Below, piece after piece: positions 16,096-24,085 of a stretch of DNA of 64,000 nt. Both the position numbers and the translations under genes were made by a program. The stretch lies in contig NZ_JACCCC010000001.1 in assembly GCF_013408795.1 (NCBI RefSeq), positions 5,952,001-6,016,000 on the forward strand, in the 5' to 3' direction. The notes below the pieces were generated by a model, which was given only the letters and a program-made list of their open reading frames with translations, did not search any database and was not told where the DNA came from. This stretch comes from Spinactinospora alkalitolerans (lineage in GTDB: Bacteria; Actinomycetota; Actinomycetes; Streptosporangiales; Streptosporangiaceae). Each line of letters opens with the position of its first letter. The stretch's first letter is position 1.

Positions 16096-16150
16096 CTTCA
16101 AGACGAAGGCCCAGGTCAGGGACACGATCCCGAGCCTGGGCCTTCGTCGT
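16053..16150. repeat. Left attachment repeat (tRNA side) of the AICE
   Basis: This is a 98-bp copy identical to 24720-24817. It runs from the anticodon stem of tRNA-Gly (GCTTCCCAAGC) through the tRNA 3' end and the whole terminator hairpin to CTTCGTCGT. Identity ends abruptly on both sides (A versus T before, C versus T after). Confidence 0.95.
16103..16147. terminator. tRNA-Gly terminator hairpin
   Basis: ACGAAGGCCCAGG (16103-16115) pairs perfectly with CCTGGGCCTTCGT (16135-16147), with an inner GGGA/TCCC pair. The same hairpin is duplicated in the right attachment repeat at 24770-24814. Confidence 0.85.
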
Positions 16151-16172
16151 CGAGAGGGCCGGAGGCGGCCCG

Positions 16173-16194
16173 CGTGCCAGTTCCGTGCCAGATG
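16173..16194. repeat. Putative integrase arm-type site, left
   Basis: The 22-base sequence CGTGCCAG-TTCCG-TGCCAGATG holds two direct TGCCAG half-sites and recurs with two changes at 24600-24621, on the inner side of the other attachment site. Short direct repeats just inside att sites are typical arm-type binding sites of tyrosine integrases. It abuts the integrase stop codon. Confidence 0.55.
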
Positions 16195-16195
16195 C

Positions 16196-17386
16196 TCAGC
16201 CGGGAACCCGCACGCCGGACGGCCCGTCCTCATCGTCGTCGTCACCGTCCGCGACGGCCCCCGACGCTCCCCCGGCCCTCCTGAGTTCGTCGGCCGCCCT
16301 CTCGCCGAGGGCATCGGCGATGTCCCGCGCCCGGTCGTCGCGCGCGTGCAGGTAGACCATCGCCGCCCGCGTGCTGGAGTGCCCCATGCGGTTCATCAGC
16401 TCCCGCAGCGACGCCCCGGCCTCGGCCGCGTAGGTGTTGCCGGTGTGCCGAAGGTCATGCAGGTGGATGCCTTCGAGCCCCACGGCCGCGCAGGCGTCCG
16501 CCCAGTACTTCGAGAAGTTCGCGCGCCGGAGCTGGTTGCCCTTGACCCCGACGAAGACCAGCCCGTTCGGCCCCGCCTGGGAGAACTCGCCGAGGTGGCG
16601 TTTCAGGTCACCGACGATCAGCGACGGGAGCACGACCGTCCGGTAGCCCGCCCTGGACTTGGGAGCGCCCTTGATCAGCTCCCCCACGTCGTAGACGGTC
16701 TCCCGAATGGTGACGGTCCGCTGTTCGAGGTCGAGGTGCGACCGGCGCAGCCCGGCCAGCTCGCCCCAACGCAGACTGCCGAACGTCGCGAGCAGCACGA
16801 GCGCCCGGTACCGCGGCTTGATCGCATCGGCGAGCTTGAACACCTCGGCCACCGACAGCACCGGGCGTTCCTCGCTGTGCTCCTGGCCGGCCCCTTCGAT
16901 CCGGCACGGGTTCTTGCGGATGAGTTCGTCGCGGACGGCGGTGTTCAGGATCGCCCGCATGAGCCGGTACGCCTTGGCGACCGTGCTCCTGCCGACCTTG
17001 GACCTGCGCCGAGCAGTGCGCCACTTGCGGATGTGCGCTTCGCGGATGTCCTTGATCGGCATGTGCTCGAAGGTCGGGTTCAGGTGGATGCGCAAGAGCC
17101 CTTCGTAGAGCTGCGCCGTCTTGGGACTGAGGTCCCGGTCTTCCATCCACTCGGCCGCGTAGACGCCGAACTCCACCGTCCCGGCGTCCGGATCCACCCA
17201 CTCTTGTCGGGCGATCTCCGCTTCCTTGAGGCTCAGCCACCGTTCCGCCGACTTCCGGCTGTCGAAGGTGCGATCGGCGGTCCGGTCGATGCCGTCAGGT
17301 CCCTGATAACGCGCCTGCCACCGCCCGGAGGCCAACTGCCGAACGGCCCCGAACTGCCGCCGGTACCCCTTGTTGTTGCCGCCCAT
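16196..17386 (-). CDS. int: Tyrosine-type site-specific integrase of the AICE
   Basis: The 396-residue recombinase has an N-terminal arm-binding region, a SAM-like core-binding domain at about 73-165 (EWMEDRDLSPKTAQLYEGLL) and a catalytic domain. Catalytic residues are Arg206 in FGSLRWGEL, His310 and Arg313 in LHDLRHTG, His336 in MGHSS and nucleophile Tyr345 in AAMVYLH. It integrates and, with Xis, excises the element at the tRNA-Gly attachment site that lies directly next to its 3' end. The acidic tail (DGDDDDEDGP) is unusual but not disruptive. The stop codon of xis is adjacent, so the two are co-transcribed. Confidence 0.95.
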   Translation of the reverse strand: MGGNNKGYRRQFGAVRQLASGRWQARYQGPDGIDRTADRTFDSRKSAERWLSLKEAEIARQEWVDPDAGTVEFGVYAAEWMEDRDLSPKTAQLYEGLLRIHLNPTFEHMPIKDIREAHIRKWRTARRRSKVGRSTVAKAYRLMRAILNTAVRDELIRKNPCRIEGAGQEHSEERPVLSVAEVFKLADAIKPRYRALVLLATFGSLRWGELAGLRRSHLDLEQRTVTIRETVYDVGELIKGAPKSRAGYRTVVLPSLIVGDLKRHLGEFSQAGPNGLVFVGVKGNQLRRANFSKYWADACAAVGLEGIHLHDLRHTGNTYAAEAGASLRELMNRMGHSSTRAAMVYLHARDDRARDIADALGERAADELRRAGGASGAVADGDDDDEDGPSGVRVPG

Positions 17387-17614
17387 CTACGCGGCCCTCC
17401 CCGCCCGCAGCCGCACCGGCTCGACGACGCCGGAGGCGATGAACTCGTCCAGCGCGGTTTCCGGGATGCGCACGTGTCGCCCGATCTTCACGAAGGTGAT
17501 CCGGCGTTCCTCGATGAGGCGACGCGGGTAGCGCTCGGAGGTGTTGAGCCGCTCGGCTGCCTGGGCCACGGTGAGCAGTCGACCAGTGGCACGGGTCTTC
17601 CTCATGGACGTCAC
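17387..17614 (-). CDS. xis: Excisionase (MerR-like HTH, DNA-binding)
   Basis: The 75-residue protein has an excisionase-type winged helix: LLTVAQAAERLNTSERYPRR, then LIEERRITFVKIGRHVRIPE and the helix ALDEFIASG. Such proteins bend the attachment DNA and push the integrase toward excision. Its ATG overlaps the stop of the replication gene by four bases, and its stop touches the start of int. The start MTSMRK is used; a second ATG three codons in is also possible. Confidence 0.88.
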   Translation of the reverse strand: MTSMRKTRATGRLLTVAQAAERLNTSERYPRRLIEERRITFVKIGRHVRIPETALDEFIASGVVEPVRLRAGRAA

Positions 17615-19296
17615 GCAGCTTCCTCCTTTGCCGAAAGATTGGCTTGTCTCACCGCGTCGAGTTGGGCGCGGCGTTTCAGCGCTTCGCCGACCGCGCGCAG
17701 GAGCCGGTGTTCACGCGGGGCAACGTCGGGGTCGGTGGGTCGGGCGAGCTCCCATGCGACGTCGTTGCTCGCTACGGAGAGCCGCACGGGCGAGCCCGGT
17801 TGCCCGGTGCCGTCTTCGAGGTCGGCCGAGGGGTCGACGCCGAGGGCATCGAGGACCCAGGCCAGCCGGTCGGCCTTGTGGTCGGCCAGCGTCTTGCCCG
17901 ACCACTTGCGCGAGACCAGGACGCGGCGTCCGGCGTAGCCCAGGTGTTCGCGCTTGTGGGCCTTGGACCGGCAGTAGCCGGGGCGAAGCCCCGCCTTGGC
18001 GTCCTGGGGCTGGATACCGTAGCGCAGCCAGTTGGCACACTTCGGCGAGCAGGGTTCGAACCGCAGCGCTTCCACCAGCCGGTCAACGTGGCGCTGTTGA
18101 GCGTCACTCTCGATCGCGTGGCATTCGGCGATGTCCTTGGTCAGGTACTTCGCCAGGTACCGGACGCACCGGTCGGCATCGGCCGACCCGACAAGGACCC
18201 CTTTGGCATCCACCTGCGGCCCGAACCGCACTACGTGCATGGGTTGGGCGTCCGGATCGTCATCGAGCGCGTCCAGGGCCTCATCCCAGGTGGGCAGGAT
18301 TTCACCAGTCGTCGTATCGACATAGGTGTTTGCCTCCTCATCCCACACCGGCAAATCTGCGCCGTCATAGACCACCTCGTCGGCCGCAGGCCACCACACC
18401 TGGTGGTAGGTCGCCGCGGCGATCTGGCGCAGCTCAGCGCGCGGGATGGTGCCCCGGGTGGCCATGTGCAGGTGCGGCGCCAGGCGGCGTTGCGGCTCCA
18501 CGGTGGCGAAGTACTGCACATCGAAGCCGGCCACCCGGCGCAGGTTCTGCACGAACCGATCAACCAGCTTGGAGAAGTGCAGCGCATCCCGAGCCGCCCG
18601 CCGGTAGTCATAGGTCGAGAAGTCGACAGGTGTCCCGTCCGAGCGCACCCGCCCGTAGCTGTCACAGGTCAGCGTGGCGAACAGCGACGGCCGGAACACC
18701 TTGCCCGAGGCCGGATCCTCGAAGGTCTGGCCCACGGTGCGCCGCACCATCGGCCGCTTCGGCAGCTCCGGCGCATCCTGGCGCCGTTTCGTCGAGCGGA
18801 CCCGCCGAGGCTTCGACGAGGAGCCCGAGTCCGGAGAGGGAGCGGCCTTGCCCCGCAGCCCCGACGCCGAGATCTCCTCATCCAGATCGGCAATCGCCGC
18901 ATCCAGCGCCGCCAACGCATCCAGATCGGCACGGCCGGAGGAGGCCAACCGGTCCCGCTCAGCCGCCACCACCGCGCGCTTCTCCACCCAAGAGCGCTGC
19001 ACCTCGGACGGTTCATCCGGCGTGACGGTCGGCTCTTCGGCCAGGTGCCAGCCCTCTTCGCACTGGGTGCGCCGGATGGACCGTTTCCGCTTGGCGCACG
19101 CCGGGCAGCGGGACTCCAGCGTGGAGCCGCACGGCACGTCCACGATCTCGGTTTGCCCGGTGGCCAGGTCGGTGCGCCGCAGGCTCACGGGCCGGATGCA
19201 CACGCCCTTGTCGGAGGCGATCTGCTCGGCCACCTCCCGCGCCAGCGGTTGGGCCATCCGCTCGGCCCGGGTGGTCTTGCCGGTCGGAGTGGGCAT
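17611..19296 (-). CDS. repSA: Replication initiator protein (RepSA-like, rolling-circle, HUH)
   Basis: The 561-residue protein has a cysteine cluster near the N-terminus (Cys56, Cys64, Cys67, Cys79: likely zinc finger) and an HUH motif at RLAPHLHMATRG (His275 and His277). Tyrosines in CVRYLAKYLTKDIAE (Tyr380, Tyr384) lie C-terminal, as in RepSA-type initiators of pSAM2 relatives. It should nick the element's double-strand origin to start rolling-circle replication after excision. The gene lies between the translocase and xis with no gaps, in the single leftward replication and excision operon. Confidence 0.88.
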   Translation of the reverse strand: MPTPTGKTTRAERMAQPLAREVAEQIASDKGVCIRPVSLRRTDLATGQTEIVDVPCGSTLESRCPACAKRKRSIRRTQCEEGWHLAEEPTVTPDEPSEVQRSWVEKRAVVAAERDRLASSGRADLDALAALDAAIADLDEEISASGLRGKAAPSPDSGSSSKPRRVRSTKRRQDAPELPKRPMVRRTVGQTFEDPASGKVFRPSLFATLTCDSYGRVRSDGTPVDFSTYDYRRAARDALHFSKLVDRFVQNLRRVAGFDVQYFATVEPQRRLAPHLHMATRGTIPRAELRQIAAATYHQVWWPAADEVVYDGADLPVWDEEANTYVDTTTGEILPTWDEALDALDDDPDAQPMHVVRFGPQVDAKGVLVGSADADRCVRYLAKYLTKDIAECHAIESDAQQRHVDRLVEALRFEPCSPKCANWLRYGIQPQDAKAGLRPGYCRSKAHKREHLGYAGRRVLVSRKWSGKTLADHKADRLAWVLDALGVDPSADLEDGTGQPGSPVRLSVASNDVAWELARPTDPDVAPREHRLLRAVGEALKRRAQLDAVRQANLSAKEEAA

Positions 19297-20697
19297 TCAG
19301 GCGACCCCCTCAGCCGTCATGGCGTCGATGTCGTCATCGGAGACGAACGCGGCCCGGACGCGGACCGGCACCGGGGAGCCCTCCAGCCGCACGAACGCCA
19401 CGCCGGGCAAGTCGGGGTCGATCAGGTGGGCATTGGCGCCGCGCTCGCGTGCGCCGTCGCCGAGCACCATGTCCACCTGCGATGCCTCGTCGAGGCGCAG
19501 TGCGATCTTGTCGGGGAAGAGGTTGCGCAGGTTCAGCACTTCCTTGCGTGGATCCTGGAGAGCGGCCAGGACCGAGACCCCGACCGAGCGGCCTTGCGAG
19601 GTGAGGGTGGCCAGCGCGTTTTCGGCGCGGCGGCGGATGTCGCGGTCGGGGTGGTAGGCGGTCACAAACGCGACCTCGTCGACCACCACGGCCACGAACG
19701 GATCCTCGACCGTCGGCACGTGCACACGTTGGCGTCCGGCGTAGCGCGCGGCCCGGTCCTGCATGGTGGCAACAGCCGCTTCGAGCAGGTCCACCGCCGT
19801 CTCCCCGGTGTCGGCGTAGCGGGCGAACAGGGCGCGTCCGTAGGACAGCTCCATGCGTTTGGGATCGATGGCCCACACCTCGGCTGTGCCGTCTTCGATC
19901 GCGGGCAGCATGGCGCGGATGGCCGACCAGATCACCGAGCCCTTGCCCGCCCCGGTCACGCCCACGATGAGCACGTGGGTTCCGTGCAGCCGCAGCCGCC
20001 ACACCTCGCCGTCCTCACGCTTGCCGACCGGCAGTGCCGCCAAGTCGACATGGCGCGGTACTGGCAAAGCGCCAATCGGTTTGGCCAGGGTGTCGAAGCG
20101 CGGGAACTCCAGCACCACATCCCGCGCATCCAGCACCGTCACCCGGCACGACGGCGCGCCGAAGCCGTGCGCCAACTCCGTGACCCGCTGCTCCACGTCG
20201 GCCGGGGCGGTGCCGGCCACCAGGCGCACCCGCACCCGATCCGACCACGCAGAGCAGGCCACCCGCCGGATGCGCGGCAGGTACTGGCGTTCCTGGTAGG
20301 ACTCCGCCAACCCGGCAACCACCAGCACCGGTTGCCAATGCCGCCAATACACCCACACCCACCGCCAGGCCGCCAAGGCCCGCAGCGCCACACAGTGGCG
20401 GAAGGCGTCCGGCCAGCGCCGCCACCACACCAACAGCCCGATATCGGCGATTGTCCAGACGACCGCGAGCGCCACCCAGCCGAAGACGTGCCACACCGCA
20501 GCCGAGACCGCCACCGTGCCCACCGCCACCGGGAAGCGGAACGGCAGCAGGACGAGCAGACCCACCAGGCGGGCGATCCAGCGGGCGAGGATGAAGACGC
20601 CCGGGGTCTCCACCACCGGAGTCGAAAACCGCACCGTCTGTGCAGGGACCGGCGCGGTCGGCTGCACCGCGGCCCCGGCGTTCCTGGAACGCAGCAT
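19297..20697 (-). CDS. traSA: FtsK/SpoIIIE-type DNA translocase (TraB/TraSA-like)
   Basis: The 466-residue protein has two to three N-terminal hydrophobic segments (about 40-95, including GWVALAVVWTIADIGLLVWW) and a C-terminal motor domain. Walker A is GVTGAGKGS at about 246-254 and Walker B FVAVVVDEV with Asp340-Glu341. This is the family of TraB/TraSA, hexameric pumps that move double-stranded DNA between mycelial cells in actinomycete conjugation; a single such protein suffices. The stop of this gene and the start of rep are adjacent, and its start overlaps the stop of the preceding gene by one base. Confidence 0.9.
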   Translation of the reverse strand: MLRSRNAGAAVQPTAPVPAQTVRFSTPVVETPGVFILARWIARLVGLLVLLPFRFPVAVGTVAVSAAVWHVFGWVALAVVWTIADIGLLVWWRRWPDAFRHCVALRALAAWRWVWVYWRHWQPVLVVAGLAESYQERQYLPRIRRVACSAWSDRVRVRLVAGTAPADVEQRVTELAHGFGAPSCRVTVLDARDVVLEFPRFDTLAKPIGALPVPRHVDLAALPVGKREDGEVWRLRLHGTHVLIVGVTGAGKGSVIWSAIRAMLPAIEDGTAEVWAIDPKRMELSYGRALFARYADTGETAVDLLEAAVATMQDRAARYAGRQRVHVPTVEDPFVAVVVDEVAFVTAYHPDRDIRRRAENALATLTSQGRSVGVSVLAALQDPRKEVLNLRNLFPDKIALRLDEASQVDMVLGDGARERGANAHLIDPDLPGVAFVRLEGSPVPVRVRAAFVSDDDIDAMTAEGVA

Positions 20698-20945
20698 CAG
20701 AGCCCACCCCCGAAGCCGTAGAAGGCGCGGGTCTCCTCAAGCTGAGCGCGCGCGTTGGTCGCGGCCGCGTGGGTTTCCGGATCGTCGGATTCGGCGGCGA
20801 TCCGGCCCATCAACTCGGCCTTGCGTTCGAAGAACGCCACATCCTCGGCCGGGGTTGCCGGGGCGGTTCCGCCGAAGCGGCCCAGGACCTCGGACAGGAA
20901 GTCCTCGACGTCTCGGGCGGTTACGCGTTCTGGCTGTTCAGACAT
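20697..20945 (-). CDS. Small conserved AICE protein between pra and tra
   Basis: The 82-residue protein starts MSEQPERVTARDVEDFLSEV and ends RAFYGFGGGL. It is acidic and helical with no recognised motif. A frame upstream of this ATG is open but overlaps the Pra-like gene and lacks a ribosome-binding site. It ends in a TGATG overlap with the translocase, so translation is coupled. Small unnamed proteins occur in this place in other elements of the class. Confidence 0.65.
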   Translation of the reverse strand: MSEQPERVTARDVEDFLSEVLGRFGGTAPATPAEDVAFFERKAELMGRIAAESDDPETHAAATNARAQLEETRAFYGFGGGL

Positions 20946-21057
20946 AACCTGGACACACCTCTTCTGTTCTTCATCGGCTGGGGAGCCTGTGAGTGTGGGA
21001 GAAGGTTTCGAGGGGCGGCGAGATGTTGGCGCATCTGGCCGCCCCGCTTGCGTTTGG

Positions 21058-21462
21058 TCAGGCAGCGTCCTTCGCCGCCGGAGCCGAGCGACGGCCCGCA
21101 CCGGGCGTCTTCATCCCGCGCGCCCGCAGCGAGTAGGCCACGCGGGGACGGCGCCCGTTGTCGTCGACGTAGGGCATCACCGCCATCCCTTCGAACTCGA
21201 TGGGGCGGAACGGCAGGCCCGGCACCTCATCGGGCAGCGTCGGGCACACCTCGGCGGCGACCTTGACCTTCACGCTCTTGGCCTTGCCCCGCGCCTCGGG
21301 GTCGGCGTCGATCACGTCCATCGCCCACAGCGGCAACCCCGACTCCTTGTCCAACTGCGGCCGCTTGGTCTCAAAATCGGTGATCGCCTCAACCCCCAGC
21401 GCATACGCCCCCGCCGGGAACACCGTGCCGAACGCCACCGGCAACGCACCCTGAATCGCCAT
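21058..21462 (-). CDS. pra: Pra-like activator of replication, integration and excision
   Basis: The 134-residue protein starts MAIQGALPVAFGTVFPAGAY after a strong AAGGAGG. The pattern with LDKESGLPLWAMDVIDADPE, GLPFRPIEFEGMAVMPYVDD and AYSLRARGM is that of proteins named plasmid replication, integration and excision activator in pSAM2-type elements. It is the first gene of the tra-rep-xis-int operon and lies just downstream of the putative operators of the XRE regulator. It would switch the element from silent to mobile state. Family assignment is from memory of sequence pattern. Confidence 0.8.
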   Translation of the reverse strand: MAIQGALPVAFGTVFPAGAYALGVEAITDFETKRPQLDKESGLPLWAMDVIDADPEARGKAKSVKVKVAAEVCPTLPDEVPGLPFRPIEFEGMAVMPYVDDNGRRPRVAYSLRARGMKTPGAGRRSAPAAKDAA

Positions 21463-21554
21463 TGCTTGTCCTCCTTGCCCGGCCCGCAGGCCGGGGTCGC
21501 GCACGAAAAAACGTGTGGTCCATCGCCCCTCCCAGACACGGAAGGTCAGTGGCG

Positions 21555-21616
21555 ATGAACCACACGCTAACCCGTACTTTTAGTTTTGTCTAGTAGTTCG
21601 AGTACTAGCTAGTACT
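21555..21616. promoter_or_regulatory. Operator/promoter region of the AICE operon
   Basis: This AT-rich stretch for the genome includes a perfect 16-bp palindrome AGTACTAGCTAGTACT at 21601-21616 and a further CCGTACTTTTAG at 21572-21583. The palindrome overlaps the stop codon of the XRE gene. It shares the GTACT core with the region 23156-23231 in front of the XRE operon, so both are likely bound by the same regulator. Confidence 0.6.
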
Positions 21617-22818
21617 TAGAGTGCTCCCACCCGTCGCGCCAGTCCCTGAAGCGCCGGCCCCGCCGGATCCTGAATGGTCAGCAGGTCACCCACGGCCTGT
21701 TTCACGATGGGATGGCTACGGATCTGCTCAGGCGTGACCCCCTCGGCCTGTTCCAGCGCCGAGACGGCCGCATCGGCGTTGCGCCGTTGCAGGTGTGCCC
21801 GCGCCACGTCGATCAGGAAGCGCGCCTGCCGTTCCGCCGAGAGCCCGGAGGCATCCACCGCCTCAGCGGCTCGCAGCGCCACGCCTGCGTCACCCAGGTC
21901 GACCGCCACCGCCACCTCATGCAGGCCGACGTTGGTCGGCCCGAACTCGGTGTTGTAGTCGTTGCGGTCCCCGCCGAGGCGTTCGGCGACCGAGCGCGCA
22001 TAGGCGATGTGTCGATAGGCCGCCGTGGCGTCATTGCGCCGAGCGGCGGCAACCGCGCGTTGCAGCGTCAGCGCCCCCACCAGGGACATCGCTTCGTGTT
22101 GCTTCTTGGCCAACGGTTCGAGCGCATCGGCCGCAGTGCGCCCGGTCATCTCGGCCTGATCCAGGTGGCGCGCGCCCAGGAAGGTCAGGCACAGCCGGAA
22201 CTCACCGGCCGCCATCAACAGCGGATCCTCGGCCCGCTCGGCCGCGATGATCGCCCGGTCCGCCGCGATCCAGGCCGCTTCGAACTCGCCCAGCTTGGTC
22301 AACGCAGCCGAGCACGCCTGATAGGTCACGGCCAGCACCCGGAAGAACGCCGCACGTTCCCCGTTGCCCGCCGAGCGCGCGGCCGCCTCCAGATCGGGAA
22401 CCAGCGTCTCAAGCAGCTCGGTCAGCTCCAGATACCGGCCCTCATGGGTCAGCGCCCACGCCTGATCACTGCGCGCCCGCAGCTCCTCCACATCGGCGGT
22501 GACCCGCGTGCCCAGCAGCGCCGACAGCGCATGAGCCGCACTCAGCACCAGGCGCAGCCGGGTACTGCCCGGCGCCTCCTCACTGGCGGCGGCGACGATG
22601 GGCGCCTCAGCCGCCAGGTCCGCTATCGGGATCTCCAGCACCTCGGCGACGTTTTCCAGCACCGACATGCGGTCGACCTTGCGCACGCCCCGCTCGACCT
22701 GGGACACCCACGCCTCAGAGCGCTTGATCAGTCCGGCGAATTCGCGTTGCGACAGGCCCCGACGGCGCCGGTACTGGGCGATCTTGCGCCCGAGCGCCTT
22801 CTGATACTCCGAAGTCAT
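21616..22818 (-). CDS. XRE-family regulator with TPR-like domain (AICE master regulator candidate)
   Basis: The 400-residue protein has an N-terminal XRE helix-turn-helix at about 10-65 (IAQYRRRRGLSQREFAGLIK, then SEAWVSQVERGVRKVDR) and a long TPR-like helical remainder (AALTKLGEFEAAWIAADRAI and others). Proteins of this build can sense peptides or small molecules. It overlaps the preceding monooxygenase gene by four bases. GTACTA-type sites flank it on both sides (21572-21616 and 23156-23231), which suggests autoregulation and control of the tra-rep operon. pSAM2 uses a GntR repressor (KorSA) in this role, so this would be an exchange of regulator type. Confidence 0.8.
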   Translation of the reverse strand: MTSEYQKALGRKIAQYRRRRGLSQREFAGLIKRSEAWVSQVERGVRKVDRMSVLENVAEVLEIPIADLAAEAPIVAAASEEAPGSTRLRLVLSAAHALSALLGTRVTADVEELRARSDQAWALTHEGRYLELTELLETLVPDLEAAARSAGNGERAAFFRVLAVTYQACSAALTKLGEFEAAWIAADRAIIAAERAEDPLLMAAGEFRLCLTFLGARHLDQAEMTGRTAADALEPLAKKQHEAMSLVGALTLQRAVAAARRNDATAAYRHIAYARSVAERLGGDRNDYNTEFGPTNVGLHEVAVAVDLGDAGVALRAAEAVDASGLSAERQARFLIDVARAHLQRRNADAAVSALEQAEGVTPEQIRSHPIVKQAVGDLLTIQDPAGPALQGLARRVGAL

Positions 22819-23123
22819 CCCGTCACGCCCTTGTGGTCTTGCAAGTCGAGGAAGTCCACCTCGGTCGAGGCCAGGAACGCCCCCCGCGCGTCAAGGAACC
22901 GCTTCACGTGCGGCTGCTCCTCGTGGGCGTCGAAGGCCGCACGATCGGCGTAGAGCTCATAGAAGATCCGCTCCAGCGGCTTGCCCTCCACCCGGTGGAC
23001 GGCATAGACCAACGTGCCCGGCTCGGCCTCCCGGATCTTGGGCAGCGTCTCGCCCACCAACGCGTCAAAGCCCCCGGCGCTCTCCTCGTCCTTCAGCGTG
23101 AACTTGACGACCAGTCCGAACAC
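22815..23123 (-). CDS. Antibiotic biosynthesis monooxygenase (ABM) / quinol monooxygenase-like protein
   Basis: The 102-residue protein resembles the dimeric ferredoxin-like ABM fold: MFGLVVKFTLKDEESAGGFD, EPGTLVYAVHRVEGKPLERI and FYELYADRAAFDAHEEQPHV. Family members (YgiN, ActVA-Orf6 types) oxidise quinones or polyketides, or sense reactive species, without a cofactor. It is co-transcribed with and overlaps the XRE regulator, so it may tie the element's regulation to a metabolite. The substrate is unknown. Confidence 0.8.
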   Translation of the reverse strand: MFGLVVKFTLKDEESAGGFDALVGETLPKIREAEPGTLVYAVHRVEGKPLERIFYELYADRAAFDAHEEQPHVKRFLDARGAFLASTEVDFLDLQDHKGVTG

Positions 23124-23155
23124 AGCCGCTCCTCACATCGCATCGACATCTCGCT

Positions 23156-23231
23156 ATCCGTACTAATTGTGCGCCAAGCGCAGTACAAATCACAGCTACC
23201 TAATGTACTGTGTCCGTACTAATAGTACTAG
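23156..23231. promoter_or_regulatory. Divergent promoter with repeated GTACTA operators
   Basis: The motif CCGTACTAAT occurs at 23158-23167 and 23214-23223, with an inverted TAATGTACTG at 23201-23210 and AGTACAAAT at 23182-23190, and AGTACTAG at 23224-23231. The segment is AT-rich and separates the leftward ABM-XRE operon from the rightward ATPase gene. The shared GTACT core with 21572-21616 points to the XRE protein as ligand. Confidence 0.6.
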
Positions 23232-23281
23232 TCATGCAGCTCACTCTACCCGCGAGCTGCCAGACGAGAGGTACAGACCCG

Positions 23282-23707
23282 ATGCCCACCCCCACCAACA
23301 GCAGCCCGCACCCGCCGATCAATGCCGCCTGCCACTGGTTCCCCGGTCACCCCACCTCAGTCCGCGACGTCCGCCGCTTCATCACCAACCGCCTTGAAGA
23401 CTGCCCCCGCAAAGACGACGCCGCCCTACTCGCCAGCGAGCTGGCGACCAACGCCATCGAGCACAGCCTGTCCGGCAACTGGACCACCGGCTTCCTCGTC
23501 TCCATCGAGCACACGACGAGTGAAGGCGTCCGCGTCGCCGTCCAGGACGCCGGAAGCTGGGAGAGCTCCCCTGCCATGACCGAGCCCAGCCCGGGCGCCG
23601 AACACGGACGCGGGCTCTACCTCGTCGAGGTCATCGCGGACCGGTGGAGTGCCGCCAAGGGCAGGCCCGGTGACCAGACCGTCTGGTTCGAACTGGACTG
23701 CGCGTAG
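23282..23707 (+). CDS. RsbW-like serine kinase/anti-sigma ATPase (HATPase_c)
   Basis: The 141-residue protein has the GHKL ATPase motifs: N-box ELATNAIEHS, G1-type QDAGSWES and G2-type GAEHGRGLYLVEVIAD. The C-terminus is QTVWFELDCA. This is the single-domain ATP-binding type very common in actinomycetes, related to RsbW/SpoIIAB anti-sigma kinases. ATG 23282 follows GAGAGG by ten bases; upstream ATGs are in frame but inside the operators. It is the first rightward gene after the divergent operators and is probably cargo that alters host stress regulation. Confidence 0.8.
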   Translation: MPTPTNSSPHPPINAACHWFPGHPTSVRDVRRFITNRLEDCPRKDDAALLASELATNAIEHSLSGNWTTGFLVSIEHTTSEGVRVAVQDAGSWESSPAMTEPSPGAEHGRGLYLVEVIADRWSAAKGRPGDQTVWFELDCA

Positions 23708-24085
23708 AGCATTGCCGAATTGGGCTGTATGGGATCAAGGCGACGGCGCTTCGCGCCGTCGCACCGGCACGCCGGCCCCTCGCTCGGGCTGCGGGCTGCC
23801 GCCCGGTCCCGAGCGCGCGCCCGACGGCCGGGGTCGGCAGAGGCGAACGTCACCTGAACCCCATCCGCCCCACGGGGGCGCGCCGCCGCCCACGGACAGG
23901 GTGCAGAAGCGTCACACGCCGCCCTGATCATTCCCCCTCGACCATCCGGCGCCCTCGGTCCCGAGGCACTCGATCGCGCGACCCTGCCTGTCTCGGGTAA
24001 CCGGCTCCGGCGCGATCGAGCACCTCGGACCGGAAACCGTGGTTGCGCACCGCTGGGTGCCGTGGAACACCGGAATACTGGACGC
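23708..24085. other. Non-coding stretch inside the AICE
   Basis: About 380 bases without a credible gene. Frames on both strands lack family pattern and ribosome-binding sites. I see no repeat or operator here; the promoter of the following S1-like gene should be near its end (GAATACTGG at about 24073-24081 may contain a -10). Confidence 0.5.

Noticed and set aside
17644-20721. A 1025-codon open frame on the plus strand
   Set aside because: It lies antisense to the rep and tra genes, which carry clear HUH and Walker motifs; it is a GC-bias shadow.
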